This document shows, piece by piece, positions 1 to 8,577 of a DNA stretch of 64,000 nucleotides. The stretch covers positions 2,108,001-2,172,000 of the forward strand of contig NZ_JAJDFX010000002.1 in NCBI RefSeq assembly GCF_024704385.1. Direction: 5' to 3'. The stretch is from Cellulomonas sp. P24 (lineage in GTDB: Bacteria > Actinomycetota > Actinomycetes > Actinomycetales > Cellulomonadaceae). The position numbers and the translations under genes are program-made. Within the stretch, counting starts at the first letter, position 1. The number at the start of each line of letters is the position of its first letter. Under the pieces are notes generated by a model. That model saw only the letters and a program-made list of their open reading frames with translations, had not been told where the DNA came from and made no database searches.

Positions 1-469
1 TCAGGCCCTCATCGCTTCCGACGGCCTCGGCCACGGTCGCGAGACCGACCTCCTCGACGACCACACCGGCGGCCAGGCCCCTGAGCGGGGTGGCACGAAG
101 AAGATGGCCGAGCACGCTCCCGGACGCGGCGATCAGCCCACGCGTCGCCCGGTCGGCGGTGCTCTCGGCCTGCTGGTAGGTGTCGGCCGCACGTCCGAGC
201 CCGGAGGCGAGGGCACGACACCGCTGTGCGGCGGCCCGCACCGAGGCGTCCCCGTGCCGGAGCGTGTCGAGGGAACCGAGCGCCCAGGTGGCGGCACTCG
301 GCGCGATCGCCACGCGCGAGCGCAACCAGTCGGCCTCGACGTCGACGACCGTAGCCGCGCGGTCGAGCCGCGCTGCCGCACCGACCAGGGCCTGCGCCGT
401 GGCACGGAGGTCGCTGAGCCGCGCCGTGGTGCCCCCGCGACCCCCGGTGACGACGAGGTCGTCACCCAT
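1..469 (-). CDS. Hypothetical WXG-like helical protein, partial (runs off left edge)
   Basis: The frame opens with ATG at 467-469 and stays open to the window edge (about 156 codons seen), so the C-terminus is missing. The visible protein is alanine- and arginine-rich and mostly helical, with a Trp near residue 48 (EADWLRSR) and regular helical heptad-like spacing, as in actinobacterial proteins of the WXG100/ESAT-6-like class that carry a WxS or WxG-type turn between two helices. Its start overlaps the stop of the upstream small gene (TGATG), so the two are probably translationally coupled and may form a pair. No enzyme motif is visible. The family call is inferred from size, composition and pairing only; the full-length sequence could change it. 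Confidence 0.55.
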   Translation of the reverse strand, partial: MGDDLVVTGGRGGTTARLSDLRATAQALVGAAARLDRAATVVDVEADWLRSRVAIAPSAATWALGSLDTLRHGDASVRAAAQRCRALASGLGRAADTYQQAESTADRATRGLIAASGSVLGHLLRATPLRGLAAGVVVEEVGLATVAEAVGSDEGL

Positions 470-789
470 CAGAGGTGCGCCCGCCACGGCACCCAGGTGT
501 CCTGGGTGCCGCCGAGCCCCACTCGGGGGTCCGCGAGCGCGGACGCCGCCCGGCGCGCCGCCTCGCCGACGGCCACGTGAGCGGAGTCGACGGCTCGGAA
601 CGCGCCCTCGAGCCCACGCGTGAGGTGCACGGTGACGCCGATGAGCTCGGCGAGCACGGCACGGTAGCGGTCGGCGGCGTCGGAGACCCAGTCGACCCCG
701 TCGGCAGCCTCGAGGACGCGTCGGGCCGCCTCGACCTCACGCTCGGCGGCCTGGATCGTGGTGACGCGGGTGGGAACGCACATGCTCAT
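469..789 (-). CDS. Small WXG-like helical protein
   Basis: A 106-residue frame with tandem possible starts (ATG at 787-789 and 781-783) and no strong Shine-Dalgarno sequence. The protein has a first helix rich in Ala and Glu, then VDWVSDAADRYR, which resembles the W-x-S-x-x-A-x-x-(Y/F)R turn of actinobacterial WXG100-like proteins, then a second long helix. There is no signal peptide or catalytic motif. The stop codon overlaps the start of the next gene on the same strand (TGATG), implying coupling and perhaps a heterodimer. It lies divergent to purB; the 790-952 gap must hold both promoters. No type VII secretion ATPase is in the window, so a secretion link is only an inference. Confidence 0.55.
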   Translation of the reverse strand: MSMCVPTRVTTIQAAEREVEAARRVLEAADGVDWVSDAADRYRAVLAELIGVTVHLTRGLEGAFRAVDSAHVAVGEAARRAASALADPRVGLGGTQDTWVPWRAHL

Positions 790-952
790 GGCCGGCACGC
801 TAGGAGCAGCGGTCGGCTCCGGGTCGACCGGCATCGGATCGCCGTGGGCCCATCGGCATGTCGCGAGCCTGTGGTCGGGTCGCGCCTCCTGGTGGCACCC
901 CTCTGTGGACCGAGCCGGGACCAGCCCGCACGACCGTGGAAGGATGCGTGAC

Positions 953-2392
953 ATGCCTGACGCCGCCCGCACCCGCCTCGCCGACATCACGCCGCCGATC
1001 GCCCTCGGCCCGCTCGACGGGCGGTACCGCGCCGCCGTCGCCGCGCTCACCGACCACCTCTCGGAGCCGGCACTGAACCGCGAGCGTGTCCACGTCGAGG
1101 TCGAGTGGCTGATCCACCTGACCGGTCGCCAGGTCGTGCCCGGTGCGCCCCGCCTCTCCGCGGCCGAGCAGGCCTACCTCCGCGACGTCGTGGCGACCTT
1201 CGGGGCCGAGCAGATCGAGGCCCTCGGGGCGATCGAGCGCGTCACGGTCCACGACGTCAAGGCGGTCGAGTACTTCCTCAAGGACCGGCTCGCGGCGGCG
1301 CCCGACGTCCTCGGCCCGGAGACCGTGCTGCCGTCCGTCGGGGAGCTGGTGCACTTCGCGTGCACGAGTGAGGACATCAACAACCTCTCCTACGCGCTCA
1401 TGGTCAAGGGGGCGGTGACCGAGGTCTGGCTGCCCGCGGCCCGGGCGCTCGTCGCGCAGCTCGCGGACATGGCCCGCGAGAACGCCGCGATCCCGATGCT
1501 CGCCCGCACCCACGGTCAGCCGGCGACGCCGACGACCCTCGGCAAGGAGCTCGCCGTGCTGGCGCACCGGCTCGGTCGGCAGCTGCGCCGGATCGAGGGC
1601 ACCGAGTACCTCGGCAAGCTCAACGGTGCGACCGGAACCTACGGCGCGCACCTCGCCGCCGTCCCGGGCGCCGACTGGCCGGTCGAGTCACGCGTGTTCG
1701 TCGAGGGTCTCGGGCTCACCTGGAACCCGCTGACGACGCAGATCGAGTCGCACGACTGGCAGGCCGAGCTCTACGCCGACGTCGCGCGGTTCAACCGGAT
1801 CCTGCACAACCTCGCGACGGACGTCTGGACCTACATCTCGCTCGGCGTCTTCCGGCAGATCCCCGTCGCGGGCGCCACGGGCTCCTCGACGATGCCGCAC
1901 AAGGTGAACCCGATCAGGTTCGAGAACGCCGAGGCGAACCTCGAGATCTCCTCCGCCCTCCTCGACACGCTCGGCGCGACGCTCGTCACCTCTCGCCTCC
2001 AGCGGGACCTCACCGACTCGACGACGCAGCGCAACATCGGGCCGGCATTCGGCCACTCCCTCCTCGCGATCGACAACCTCCGTCGCGGGCTGACCGCGCT
2101 CGACGTCGACGTCGAGCTGCTCGCGCGTGACCTCGACGCCAACTGGGAGGTGTTGGGTGAGCCCGTCCAGTCGGCGATGCGTGCCGCGTCGGTCGCCGGG
2201 GTCACGGGGATGCAGAACCCGTACGAGCGGCTCAAGGAGCTGACTCGGGGGAAGCGGCTGACAGGCGCAGACATGCGCGAGTTCATCGCCGGCCTCGGGT
2301 TGCCCGAGGACGTCGCGGCCCGGTTGACGGCGATGACGCCCGCCACGTACACGGGAGCTGCGGAGTCGCTCGTCGGCTACCTGGACGTCTGA
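953..2392 (+). CDS. purB: Adenylosuccinate lyase
   Basis: 479-residue enzyme of the fumarase/aspartase superfamily that releases fumarate from adenylosuccinate and from SAICAR in purine synthesis. The family signature SSTMPHKVNP is present at about residues 308-318, with TSEDINN near residue 137 and ARTHGQPATP near residue 182, which carry the catalytic and substrate-binding residues of PurB. Length is normal for the E. coli-like actinobacterial PurB. ATG at 953 was chosen because GGAAGGA lies about 9 bases upstream; the frame stays open further upstream but those codons look non-coding. It appears monocistronic and divergent from the WXG-like pair. Confidence 0.97.
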   Translation: MPDAARTRLADITPPIALGPLDGRYRAAVAALTDHLSEPALNRERVHVEVEWLIHLTGRQVVPGAPRLSAAEQAYLRDVVATFGAEQIEALGAIERVTVHDVKAVEYFLKDRLAAAPDVLGPETVLPSVGELVHFACTSEDINNLSYALMVKGAVTEVWLPAARALVAQLADMARENAAIPMLARTHGQPATPTTLGKELAVLAHRLGRQLRRIEGTEYLGKLNGATGTYGAHLAAVPGADWPVESRVFVEGLGLTWNPLTTQIESHDWQAELYADVARFNRILHNLATDVWTYISLGVFRQIPVAGATGSSTMPHKVNPIRFENAEANLEISSALLDTLGATLVTSRLQRDLTDSTTQRNIGPAFGHSLLAIDNLRRGLTALDVDVELLARDLDANWEVLGEPVQSAMRAASVAGVTGMQNPYERLKELTRGKRLTGADMREFIAGLGLPEDVAARLTAMTPATYTGAAESLVGYLDV

Positions 2393-2541
2393 GGCGGCCC
2401 TCGCTGACACGGTCCTCCCACGCGGCCCTCGTCGCCGAGGCCGAACCGATCACCTGAACGGGTCGTCGAAGTCGCTGACACTCGACGCGGTGATCTGACA
2501 CACTCTGTCCGGTTGACCCGTTTCCTCGGCTGGAGCTCCTC

Positions 2542-3429
2542 GTGGTCTGGATGCAGAAGGCGGTAACGCCCGCTCAGTCGCATGCCTATCTCACGGCGGG
2601 GTACGACCGCACCGCCGGCTTCGTCGTCCGCGCCGCCGACGTCGCATGGGCCTCGACCCCGGCCGACGTGTTCGAGGCCCACGACCTCGGGTACCCGCGC
2701 TCGCCGTTCAGTCCACGCGCGCAGTGGGTCGACGTCCTGCGCATGGTCGCCGACCCGCAGCTCATGTTCGAGGACATCTACGAGATCGGTGACCCGCGCG
2801 AGCTGCCGAGCGACTTCTCGCTCGGTGGCACCGCGCCGCTGTGGTGGCTGCGACACTCGCGCATCACGCCGGGTGCGGAGCTCGTCCGCTGCTTCCCGGA
2901 CGGGAGCGTCGCCCTGCTCGCCCGGTACATCGACGTCGGGTGGGGGTGGCAGGTGTTCATGCCTGGCGTCCGCCGCACGGGCAGCACCTCCCTGTCACGG
3001 TGCGTCGGGCCGGTGGCACGCTGGCACGGCGGCTACGTCGACGCCGACGTGGTCGAGGACGGCCAGGCGGTCGTGCTCGCCCTCGCGAGCCCGCCTCTGT
3101 CGGAGCCCGGCTTCGAGCCCACCCCGGCAGGTCGGTGGCGGCGTGTGGTGTACCGCGAGGACGTCACCGAGCTGCTCGAGCTCGACCTCACCGCGCGATG
3201 GCACGGCCTCGCCGTCCGGCTCGTCGACCAGTGGGCCGACCCCGCCGGCGAGATCACGTTCCGGGTCTCGTCCATCGCCCCCGACGCTGCCCTCGCGGAG
3301 AGCCTGGGCATGCGGAAGATCGAAGCCAGCGTCTACGAGGCCACCGTGCAGGCGACGGCGATGACCGACTTCCACACCGGCCAGATCCAGACCCCGAGCT
3401 GGCTCGCGCGGAGCCCGCACCGCGTCTGA
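2542..3429 (+). CDS. Conserved-looking hypothetical protein
   Basis: 295-residue protein that I do not recognise. The GTG at 2542 is preceded by GGAG with a 6-base spacer; an in-frame ATG at 2551 is the alternative. The sequence is rich in Trp, Asp and Arg (PLWWLRHS, DVGWGWQVF), has no signal peptide or membrane segment, and looks like a compact soluble beta-rich protein. Codon use has the usual strong G/C third-position bias, so it is very likely translated. It stands alone between purB and the convergent kinase gene. An effector or its immunity partner is possible but nothing in the sequence proves it. Confidence 0.8.
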   Translation: MVWMQKAVTPAQSHAYLTAGYDRTAGFVVRAADVAWASTPADVFEAHDLGYPRSPFSPRAQWVDVLRMVADPQLMFEDIYEIGDPRELPSDFSLGGTAPLWWLRHSRITPGAELVRCFPDGSVALLARYIDVGWGWQVFMPGVRRTGSTSLSRCVGPVARWHGGYVDADVVEDGQAVVLALASPPLSEPGFEPTPAGRWRRVVYREDVTELLELDLTARWHGLAVRLVDQWADPAGEITFRVSSIAPDAALAESLGMRKIEASVYEATVQATAMTDFHTGQIQTPSWLARSPHRV

Positions 3430-3524
3430 CCGGGCGCGCCCCGGACCGCTGCGTCTGCCGCGGTCGACCGGCTGGTGCGCCAGCCCGCGAGAGGAGACAC
3501 GTCGTCTCCAGACGATCCCGCGCA

Positions 3525-3574
3525 CCGCCATCTCCAGCCGGCCCGAAGAACCAGCCGCCATCTCCAGCCGGCCC
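3525..3574. repeat. 20-bp direct repeat, 30-bp period
   Basis: The 20-mer CCGCCATCTCCAGCCGGCCC occurs at 3525-3544 and again at 3555-3574, just beyond the end of the kinase gene, whose stop codon (TAG on the minus strand) starts at the edge of the second copy. The 145-bp convergent gap holds nothing else that I recognise. Confidence 0.8.
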
Positions 3575-4221
3575 TACGCGCTGCCCGGCCACGTCACGAC
3601 GACGGGGTTGCGCCAGTCGCTGTTGTCGAGGACGACGTCTGCGGCCTGCACCGGCGAGGCGGTCCGCCGGTAGAGCGCCTGCCCCGGCAGATAGCGCTGC
3701 TCATAACGGCGACGCACGGCGTCGTGGTCGCCGAACAGGCTGCGATCACGCAGCTCCGCACGGGACAGCGTGACCTCCTCGGGGACGTGCACGTAGACGC
3801 GCAGGTCCCATGCGGCGACAAGCTCGCGGCGGAGCAGGAACACGCCGTCGAACAGCAGCACGGCCGCCGTCGGGACCTGCTCCGTCACCTCGACCGCCGA
3901 GTCCGTGCGGAGGTCGAAGCGGGCGACACGCACACGTGGCGCTCCGGCACGGAAGGGCTCGAGGAGCTCACGAACCAGCCCCTCCAGGTCGAACGAGTCC
4001 AGGAGGTAGCCCTCCGGCGACGCGCCCCCGCGCGCCAGCCGCACCTCGCTCGGGTTGTGCCAGTCGTCCACCGACGCTCGAAGCACCGGTCGCGACGTGT
4101 GCTCGGCGACGGCGTCGGCCATGGTCGTCTTGCCGGCTGCGTCAGGCCCGTCGAAGGCGACGAGGACGCGCTCACCACGGAGGCTGTCGATGAGACCCGC
4201 GAGGCGCTCGACGACCGACAT
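3574..4221 (-). CDS. Uridine kinase-like P-loop nucleoside kinase
   Basis: 215-residue P-loop kinase. The Walker A motif GPDAAGKTT lies at about residues 25-33, followed by a substrate-binding acidic/aromatic segment (DDWHNPSEVR) and FDGVFLLR near residue 125, an arrangement typical of the uridine kinase/phosphoribulokinase-like group. The lid-region arginines are in RDRSLFGDHDAVRRRYEQRY. A cytosolic role in phosphorylating a nucleoside or related small molecule is expected; the exact substrate cannot be read from the sequence. ATG at 4221. It lies in the same direction as hemA, downstream of it with a 100-bp gap, so read-through is possible. Confidence 0.85.
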   Translation of the reverse strand: MSVVERLAGLIDSLRGERVLVAFDGPDAAGKTTMADAVAEHTSRPVLRASVDDWHNPSEVRLARGGASPEGYLLDSFDLEGLVRELLEPFRAGAPRVRVARFDLRTDSAVEVTEQVPTAAVLLFDGVFLLRRELVAAWDLRVYVHVPEEVTLSRAELRDRSLFGDHDAVRRRYEQRYLPGQALYRRTASPVQAADVVLDNSDWRNPVVVTWPGSA

Positions 4222-4321
4222 GGGGTCACGCTAGCCGCTGCCTGCCGCGGCCACCCCGGCAGCGGGACGGCGGCTGCAGGTGCGTCCGCGGCCCGGAGGA
4301 CCCGGTCCGGGTCCGCCACCG

Positions 4322-5680
4322 TCAGCGGGCGGCGACCCCCTGCGAGCTGTCCGCGTCGAGCACGCCGACGACCCCGGCCGCGAGCGCATGAAGCTCGTCG
4401 AGCGCCTCCTCGTAGGCGCGCACATCCCCGATGCGTGCCGCGGCGTGCGCCCGGACCGTCGGACCGTGCACCGCTGCCCGCGCCGCGCGTCGGAGCGCCC
4501 GCAGCTCACGTTCCGGTGCCGTCGGACCGGCCTCGTGCCCACCGGCCACCGCACCGTGCCCACCGAGCCGACGAGCGATCTCGACCTCGGCGGCCTCGAG
4601 CGCACGATCGCGCGCGGCCACGACCTCGGCGCTCCGTTCGCGACCGCGCTGGTCGGCCATGAACTCCTCGACCGCGGCCTCGACGATCCCCCGCGCCTCC
4701 TCGACCGGCTGCGCGTGCCGGTCCGGTGCGAGCTTCGCCACCGTGTCCAGCGTGATGAGGTGCACTCCTGGGAGGTCGGCGACGCTCGGGTCGACGTCGT
4801 GGCGCAGCGCGAGGTCGACGACGACGAGCGGCCGAGGTCCGTCGCGTTCGACGACTCCCGCCGACCGCCGGATCGCGTCGAGCCGGTCCGCGTCGAGCAC
4901 CGGACCCGCCACCCCGCTGCAGGCCAGCACCATGTCCGCGGCGGCGACGGCGTCCGGCAGCGCGGAGTCCTCGATCGCGACGATCCCGCGGGCGTCCGCG
5001 AAGGCTGCGGCGCGTCCCGACGGGGAGTAGACGTGCACGTCGTGGGCGCCACGGGCACGCAGGGCCGCCAACGACGCCCCCGCGTACGAGCCGGTCCCGA
5101 CGAGCACCACCCGGGTCAGCGCCCAGGAGACGGCACCTGCCTCGGTGAGGTGCTCCCGCGCGAGATCGAGAGCGACGCTGACCAACGACCGTCCCGCGGC
5201 ACCGAGCCCCGTCCGGGTCGCGACCGCGCGGGCGGAGCGGCTCGCGGACTGGAACAGGTGCTCGAGGCCGGAGGACGTCGTCCCGATGTCCCGTGCCGAG
5301 GTCAGCGCACGCCGCACCTGGCCGGAGATCTCCTGCTCCCCCACGACCATCGAGTCGAGCCCGGCCGCGACCTCGAACAGGTGCGACGCGACGTCCGGAC
5401 CCGTGAGGACGCGCAGGTGGGCGGCGACCTGGGCGCGGTCCAGACCGCTGGCCTGGGCGACCAGCTCGGTGATGGTCTCGCGGCTCGAGGCCACCGCGGC
5501 CTCGTCGGCGACTTCCAGGTACACCTCGTAGCGGTTGCACGTCGCCAGGACGACGGCCCCGTCGGGTCCGGTGCGGCTCAGCACGGCCTCGCGGGCCACG
5601 TCGTGACCGCCCACACTGAGCTGGTCGAGCACGTCGAGGTCGAGGTCGTGGTGGCCGGCGATCAATGACATCAGCACCAC
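4322..5680 (-). CDS. hemA: Glutamyl-tRNA reductase
   Basis: First committed step of C5 haem synthesis: NADPH-dependent reduction of glutamyl-tRNA to glutamate-1-semialdehyde. The catalytic Cys is in ATCNRYE (Cys about 48 counting from the longest start), the substrate region SMVVGEQEI lies near residues 110-118, and the NADPH site [11 protein letters not shown] near 191-201, followed by the C-terminal helical dimerisation domain. Starts are clustered (GTG 5680, GTG 5677, ATG 5671); the GGAGG at 5685-5689 gives 4-, 7- and 13-base spacers, so GTG 5677 is the best mechanistic choice. It is divergent from hemE, with only about 45 bp between the starts, so the two promoters must overlap. HemA is a common site of haem feedback control in other bacteria. 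Confidence 0.95.
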   Translation of the reverse strand: MVLMSLIAGHHDLDLDVLDQLSVGGHDVAREAVLSRTGPDGAVVLATCNRYEVYLEVADEAAVASSRETITELVAQASGLDRAQVAAHLRVLTGPDVASHLFEVAAGLDSMVVGEQEISGQVRRALTSARDIGTTSSGLEHLFQSASRSARAVATRTGLGAAGRSLVSVALDLAREHLTEAGAVSWALTRVVLVGTGSYAGASLAALRARGAHDVHVYSPSGRAAAFADARGIVAIEDSALPDAVAAADMVLACSGVAGPVLDADRLDAIRRSAGVVERDGPRPLVVVDLALRHDVDPSVADLPGVHLITLDTVAKLAPDRHAQPVEEARGIVEAAVEEFMADQRGRERSAEVVAARDRALEAAEVEIARRLGGHGAVAGGHEAGPTAPERELRALRRAARAAVHGPTVRAHAAARIGDVRAYEEALDELHALAAGVVGVLDADSSQGVAAR

Positions 5681-5691
5681 AGCACCTCCGA

Positions 5692-5722
5692 GTTAACCAG
5701 TCCGCGGATTTATCGGCACAAT
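5692..5722 (+). promoter_or_regulatory. Tentative overlapping hemA/hemE promoter region
   Basis: The divergent gap is very short. On the plus strand TTAACC (5692-5697) and CACAAT (5717-5722) are 19 bp apart, and the second element ends 6 bases before the GTG at 5729, which would give a leaderless or near-leaderless hemE message. The opposite-strand hemA promoter must use the same bases. The elements are weak matches and are an inference. Confidence 0.3.
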
Positions 5723-5725
5723 CGT

Positions 5726-6802
5726 GTGGTGCGCCTCACTCCGAACCACCCGCTGGCCGACGGCCGGACGACCCATTCTCCGCTCATCTCCGCATTTCGT
5801 TCGCAACGCCCTGATCGGCGGCCGATCTGGTTCATGAGGCAGGCCGGACGCTCGCTCCCCGAGTACCGGCGGGCGCGTGAGGGCACCGCGATGCTCGATG
5901 CGTGCCTCACCCCGGCGTTGGCGAGCGAGCTGACCCTGCAGCCGGTGCGCCGGCACGACGTCGACGCGGCGATCTTCTTCAGCGACATCGTGGTCCCGCT
6001 CCGGCTGGCCGGGGTCGACGTCGACATCAAGCCGGGCGTCGGGCCGGTCCTCGGACGCGCGGTACGGACCGCGGACGACGTCGCCGCGCTGCCGTCCGTC
6101 GAGGACGGCGCGTTCGCCGAGGCCCTCGCACCCGTGCGCGACGGGGTCGCCCTGACCGTCGCCGAGCTGGGGTCGACGCCGCTGATCGGGTTCGCCGGGG
6201 CACCGTTCACCCTGGCCGCGTACATGGTCGAGGGCGGGCCGTCGCGCGACCACCTGGCGGCCCGGACCCTCATGCACGCCGACCCGCAGACGTGGCGGGC
6301 GCTGACCGCGTGGACGGCGGACGTCACCGGGGCGTTCCTCCGCGCGCAGGTCCTGGCGGGGGCGAGTGCCGCGCAGCTGTTCGACTCCTGGGCCGGTTCG
6401 CTGTCCCTTGCCGACTACACGGCCCACGTCGCACCGGCGAGCACGCGGGCGCTCGCGCCGGTCCGGGACCTCGGTGTGCCCGTCGTGCACTTCGGCACCG
6501 GCACCGGCGAGCTGCTCGTGGCGATGCGCGACGTGGGCGCCGATGTGGTCGGGGTCGACTACCGGATCCCGCTCGACGAGGCGAACCGCCGGCTCGGTGG
6601 CACGGTCCCGCTCCAGGGCAACATCGACCCGGCGCTGCTCGCGGCACCGTGGCCCGTGCTCGAGGCGCACGTGCGTGACGTCGTGGCCCGTGGGGCGTCG
6701 GCCCCCGGTCACGTGGTCAACCTCGGCCACGGCGTCCCGCCGGACACCGACCCGGACGTCCTCACCCGCGTCGTCACGCTCGTGCACGGGATCGCCGGAT
6801 GA
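5726..6802 (+). CDS. hemE: Uroporphyrinogen III decarboxylase
   Basis: 358-residue enzyme that removes four carboxyl groups from uroporphyrinogen III to give coproporphyrinogen III. The N-terminal signature [14 protein letters not shown] is at about residues 35-48, with the catalytic Asp in [25 protein letters not shown] in the middle and [11 protein letters not shown] near the C-terminus, all typical of UroD. GTG codons at 5726 and 5729 are both possible; there is no Shine-Dalgarno sequence and a -10-like CACAAT ends at 5722, so translation from a leaderless message at 5729 is plausible. The stop overlaps the next start (ATGA), so hemE and cgoX are co-translated. Confidence 0.96.
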   Translation: MVRLTPNHPLADGRTTHSPLISAFRSQRPDRRPIWFMRQAGRSLPEYRRAREGTAMLDACLTPALASELTLQPVRRHDVDAAIFFSDIVVPLRLAGVDVDIKPGVGPVLGRAVRTADDVAALPSVEDGAFAEALAPVRDGVALTVAELGSTPLIGFAGAPFTLAAYMVEGGPSRDHLAARTLMHADPQTWRALTAWTADVTGAFLRAQVLAGASAAQLFDSWAGSLSLADYTAHVAPASTRALAPVRDLGVPVVHFGTGTGELLVAMRDVGADVVGVDYRIPLDEANRRLGGTVPLQGNIDPALLAAPWPVLEAHVRDVVARGASAPGHVVNLGHGVPPDTDPDVLTRVVTLVHGIAG

Positions 6803-8283
6803 CCGAGCCCGAGGATCGCCGCACGGACGAGCCGTGGGACGCCGTCGTCGTCGGCGGCGGGGTCGCCGGGCTCGTCGCGGCGCGTGAGCTGGCGGTCAAG
6901 GGGCTGCGGACGCTCGTCCTGGACGCCGCGGACCACCTCGGCGGTCCGGTCACCGGCGTCGACGTCGCCGGGCTGCGACTCGACGCCGGGGCGGAGTCGT
7001 TCGCGACCCGCGGGGACGCGGTGGCGGACCTCGCGGACGAGCTCGGGATCGGCGACGCCCTGACCGCACCGAGCGGTCTGGGCTCCTGGGTGTACCTGCC
7101 GGACGGCCGCGCGAGCACGCTGCCGCGCGCGGGCGTGCTGGGCATCCCGGCGCGACCCTGGGCGCGCGACGTGGTCCACACGCTCGGCCTCGCGGGGACG
7201 CTGCGCGCCAGTCTCGACCGGGTGCTGCCGCGCTCCGTCGGCACCGGGCCGTCGGTGACGATCGGCGCCCTCGTCCGCGCGCGGATGGGTGCGCGGGTGC
7301 TCGAGCGGCTGGTCGCCCCCGTGGTCAGCGGGGTGCACGCGGCCAGCGCCGACCGGCTCGACGTCGAGTCGGTCGCCCCCGGCCTGCTCGCGGGGCTCGC
7401 CCGGCACGGGTCGCTCGGTGCGGCGGTGGCGGCGCAACGGCGCCTGGCACCTGCCGGGGCGGCCGTCGCCGGGATCGTCGGCGGGATGCACCGGCTCGTC
7501 GAGGAGCTCGTCGTCGATCTCGAGTCGCGAGGCGCCGTGCTGCGGACGGGGACCGAGGTGACCGGGCTCGTGCGCGCACCCGGGGGCGCGGGGTGGATCG
7601 TCACCGCCGACGGGGCCGAGCTGGCCGCCGCGGCCGTGGTCGTGGCAGCCACCAGCCGGCCCGCCCTGAGCCTGCTGCGTGAGGCGCTCCCGGACGCGGA
7701 GCTGTCCGACGTGCTGCCGGACCCCGGAGCGGACGTCGTGCTCGCGACGCTCGTCCTGGACGCGCCAGGGCTCGACGCGGCGCCGCGTGGCACCGGGGTC
7801 CTGGTCGCCGAGGGTGCGCCGGACGTGCGGGCGAAGGCGATGACGCACGGCACGGCGAAGTGGTCCTGGCTCACCGAGCGGGCCAACGCGGCCGGTCGTG
7901 ACAACGGGGCGCGGTACGGCTGGCACGTGCTGCGGCTGTCCTACGGGCGCGGCGGCGAGTCCAGCGCGGCGGCGGTCGCGGCCGACGACGCCACCCTGAC
8001 CGCGTGGGCTCTCGCCGACGCGTCGCGACTGCTGGGCGTGCCACTCGATGCGTCGCACCTCGTCGGGTTCGCGCGGCGCCGGTGGAGCGACTCCCTCCCG
8101 CAGCACGCACCGGAGCACCGCGCCCTGGTGGGATCGGTGCGCGCTGCGGTCGAGGCGACCCCGGGGCTCGCGGTGTGCGGGGCGTGGATCGCCGGCACCG
8201 GTCTCACGTCGGTCGTCGCGGACGCGCGGCGCGTGGGCCGCGAGCTCGCACGCGAGCAGGCGGCACGGGGTCCGGCGTCCTGA
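6799..8283 (+). CDS. hemY: Coproporphyrinogen III oxidase, HemY type (coproporphyrin branch)
   Basis: 494-residue FAD-dependent oxidase of the protoporphyrinogen/coproporphyrinogen oxidase family. The dinucleotide-binding motif [17 protein letters not shown] is at about residues 16-32 and the C-terminal FAD-contact segment [16 protein letters not shown] near residues 457-472. In Gram-positive bacteria this family makes coproporphyrin III from coproporphyrinogen III (also named CgoX or HemG). Its start overlaps the hemE stop by ATGA. Partners HemH and HemQ of the coproporphyrin branch are not in the window. After it comes a 290-bp gap with a lower-GC patch and then the hemC promoter. Confidence 0.92.
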   Translation: MTEPEDRRTDEPWDAVVVGGGVAGLVAARELAVKGLRTLVLDAADHLGGPVTGVDVAGLRLDAGAESFATRGDAVADLADELGIGDALTAPSGLGSWVYLPDGRASTLPRAGVLGIPARPWARDVVHTLGLAGTLRASLDRVLPRSVGTGPSVTIGALVRARMGARVLERLVAPVVSGVHAASADRLDVESVAPGLLAGLARHGSLGAAVAAQRRLAPAGAAVAGIVGGMHRLVEELVVDLESRGAVLRTGTEVTGLVRAPGGAGWIVTADGAELAAAAVVVAATSRPALSLLREALPDAELSDVLPDPGADVVLATLVLDAPGLDAAPRGTGVLVAEGAPDVRAKAMTHGTAKWSWLTERANAAGRDNGARYGWHVLRLSYGRGGESSAAAVAADDATLTAWALADASRLLGVPLDASHLVGFARRRWSDSLPQHAPEHRALVGSVRAAVEATPGLAVCGAWIAGTGLTSVVADARRVGRELAREQAARGPAS

Positions 8284-8376
8284 CGGCCTGGTGAGGCCCG
8301 GCCTGGTGCCGGTCCCTCCGGACGCAGGTCCCGGCCGGCACGTCCTGCCTCAGGAATGCGCACCGCACGCGGCATC

Positions 8377-8401
8377 GGAATTCCCTTTCTTGGTGAATTC
8401 C
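8377..8401. repeat. AT-rich inverted repeat in the hemY-hemC gap
   Basis: GGAATTC (8377-8383) and its reverse complement GAATTCC (8395-8401) flank an 11-base loop, and GGAATGC occurs at 8353-8359 and again at 8404-8410. The patch is clearly less GC-rich than the surrounding DNA, which suits a regulator-binding site or a short hairpin upstream of hemC. No known operator was recognised. Confidence 0.5.
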
Positions 8402-8497
8402 AGGGAATGCCATGGTGAGGTTCTCGGCACTGTTGTCGATAACATTCTCAGCGCGTGCACACGGGCACCCCAGGAACGAGACGGGCTCGCTCGGATT

Positions 8498-8526
8498 TCG
8501 ACAACGTCGACCCCCGCGCGCACACT
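8498..8526 (+). promoter_or_regulatory. Predicted promoter of the hemC-hemD-hemB-hemL run
   Basis: TCGACA (8498-8503; five of six bases of TTGACA), a 17-bp spacer, and CACACT (8521-8526; A at position 2 and T at position 6). The expected transcription start falls at or next to the ATG at 8533, giving a leaderless transcript for the short upstream frame. Confidence 0.5.
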
Positions 8527-8532
8527 GGGGCC

Positions 8533-8577
8533 ATGCCCAGCCGCACCCCCGCCCTGCTCCTGGTCGTGCGTCCATGA
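8533..8577 (+). CDS. Possible leaderless 14-residue upstream peptide coupled to hemC
   Basis: ATG at 8533 opens a 14-codon frame (MPSRTPALLLVVRP) whose TGA at 8575-8577 overlaps the hemC ATG (ATGA). hemC itself has no Shine-Dalgarno sequence, and a promoter-like pair of hexamers places the transcript start at this ATG. The arrangement predicts that ribosomes entering leaderlessly at the small frame re-initiate at hemC. The peptide has no obvious regulatory codon run. That it is translated is an inference. Confidence 0.45.
   Translation: MPSRTPALLLVVRP

Noticed and set aside
4280-5668. Long plus-strand open frame opposite hemA
   Set aside because: GC-rich antisense shadow: product is Arg/Gly/Asp-rich without family motifs, while the minus strand encodes a complete glutamyl-tRNA reductase.
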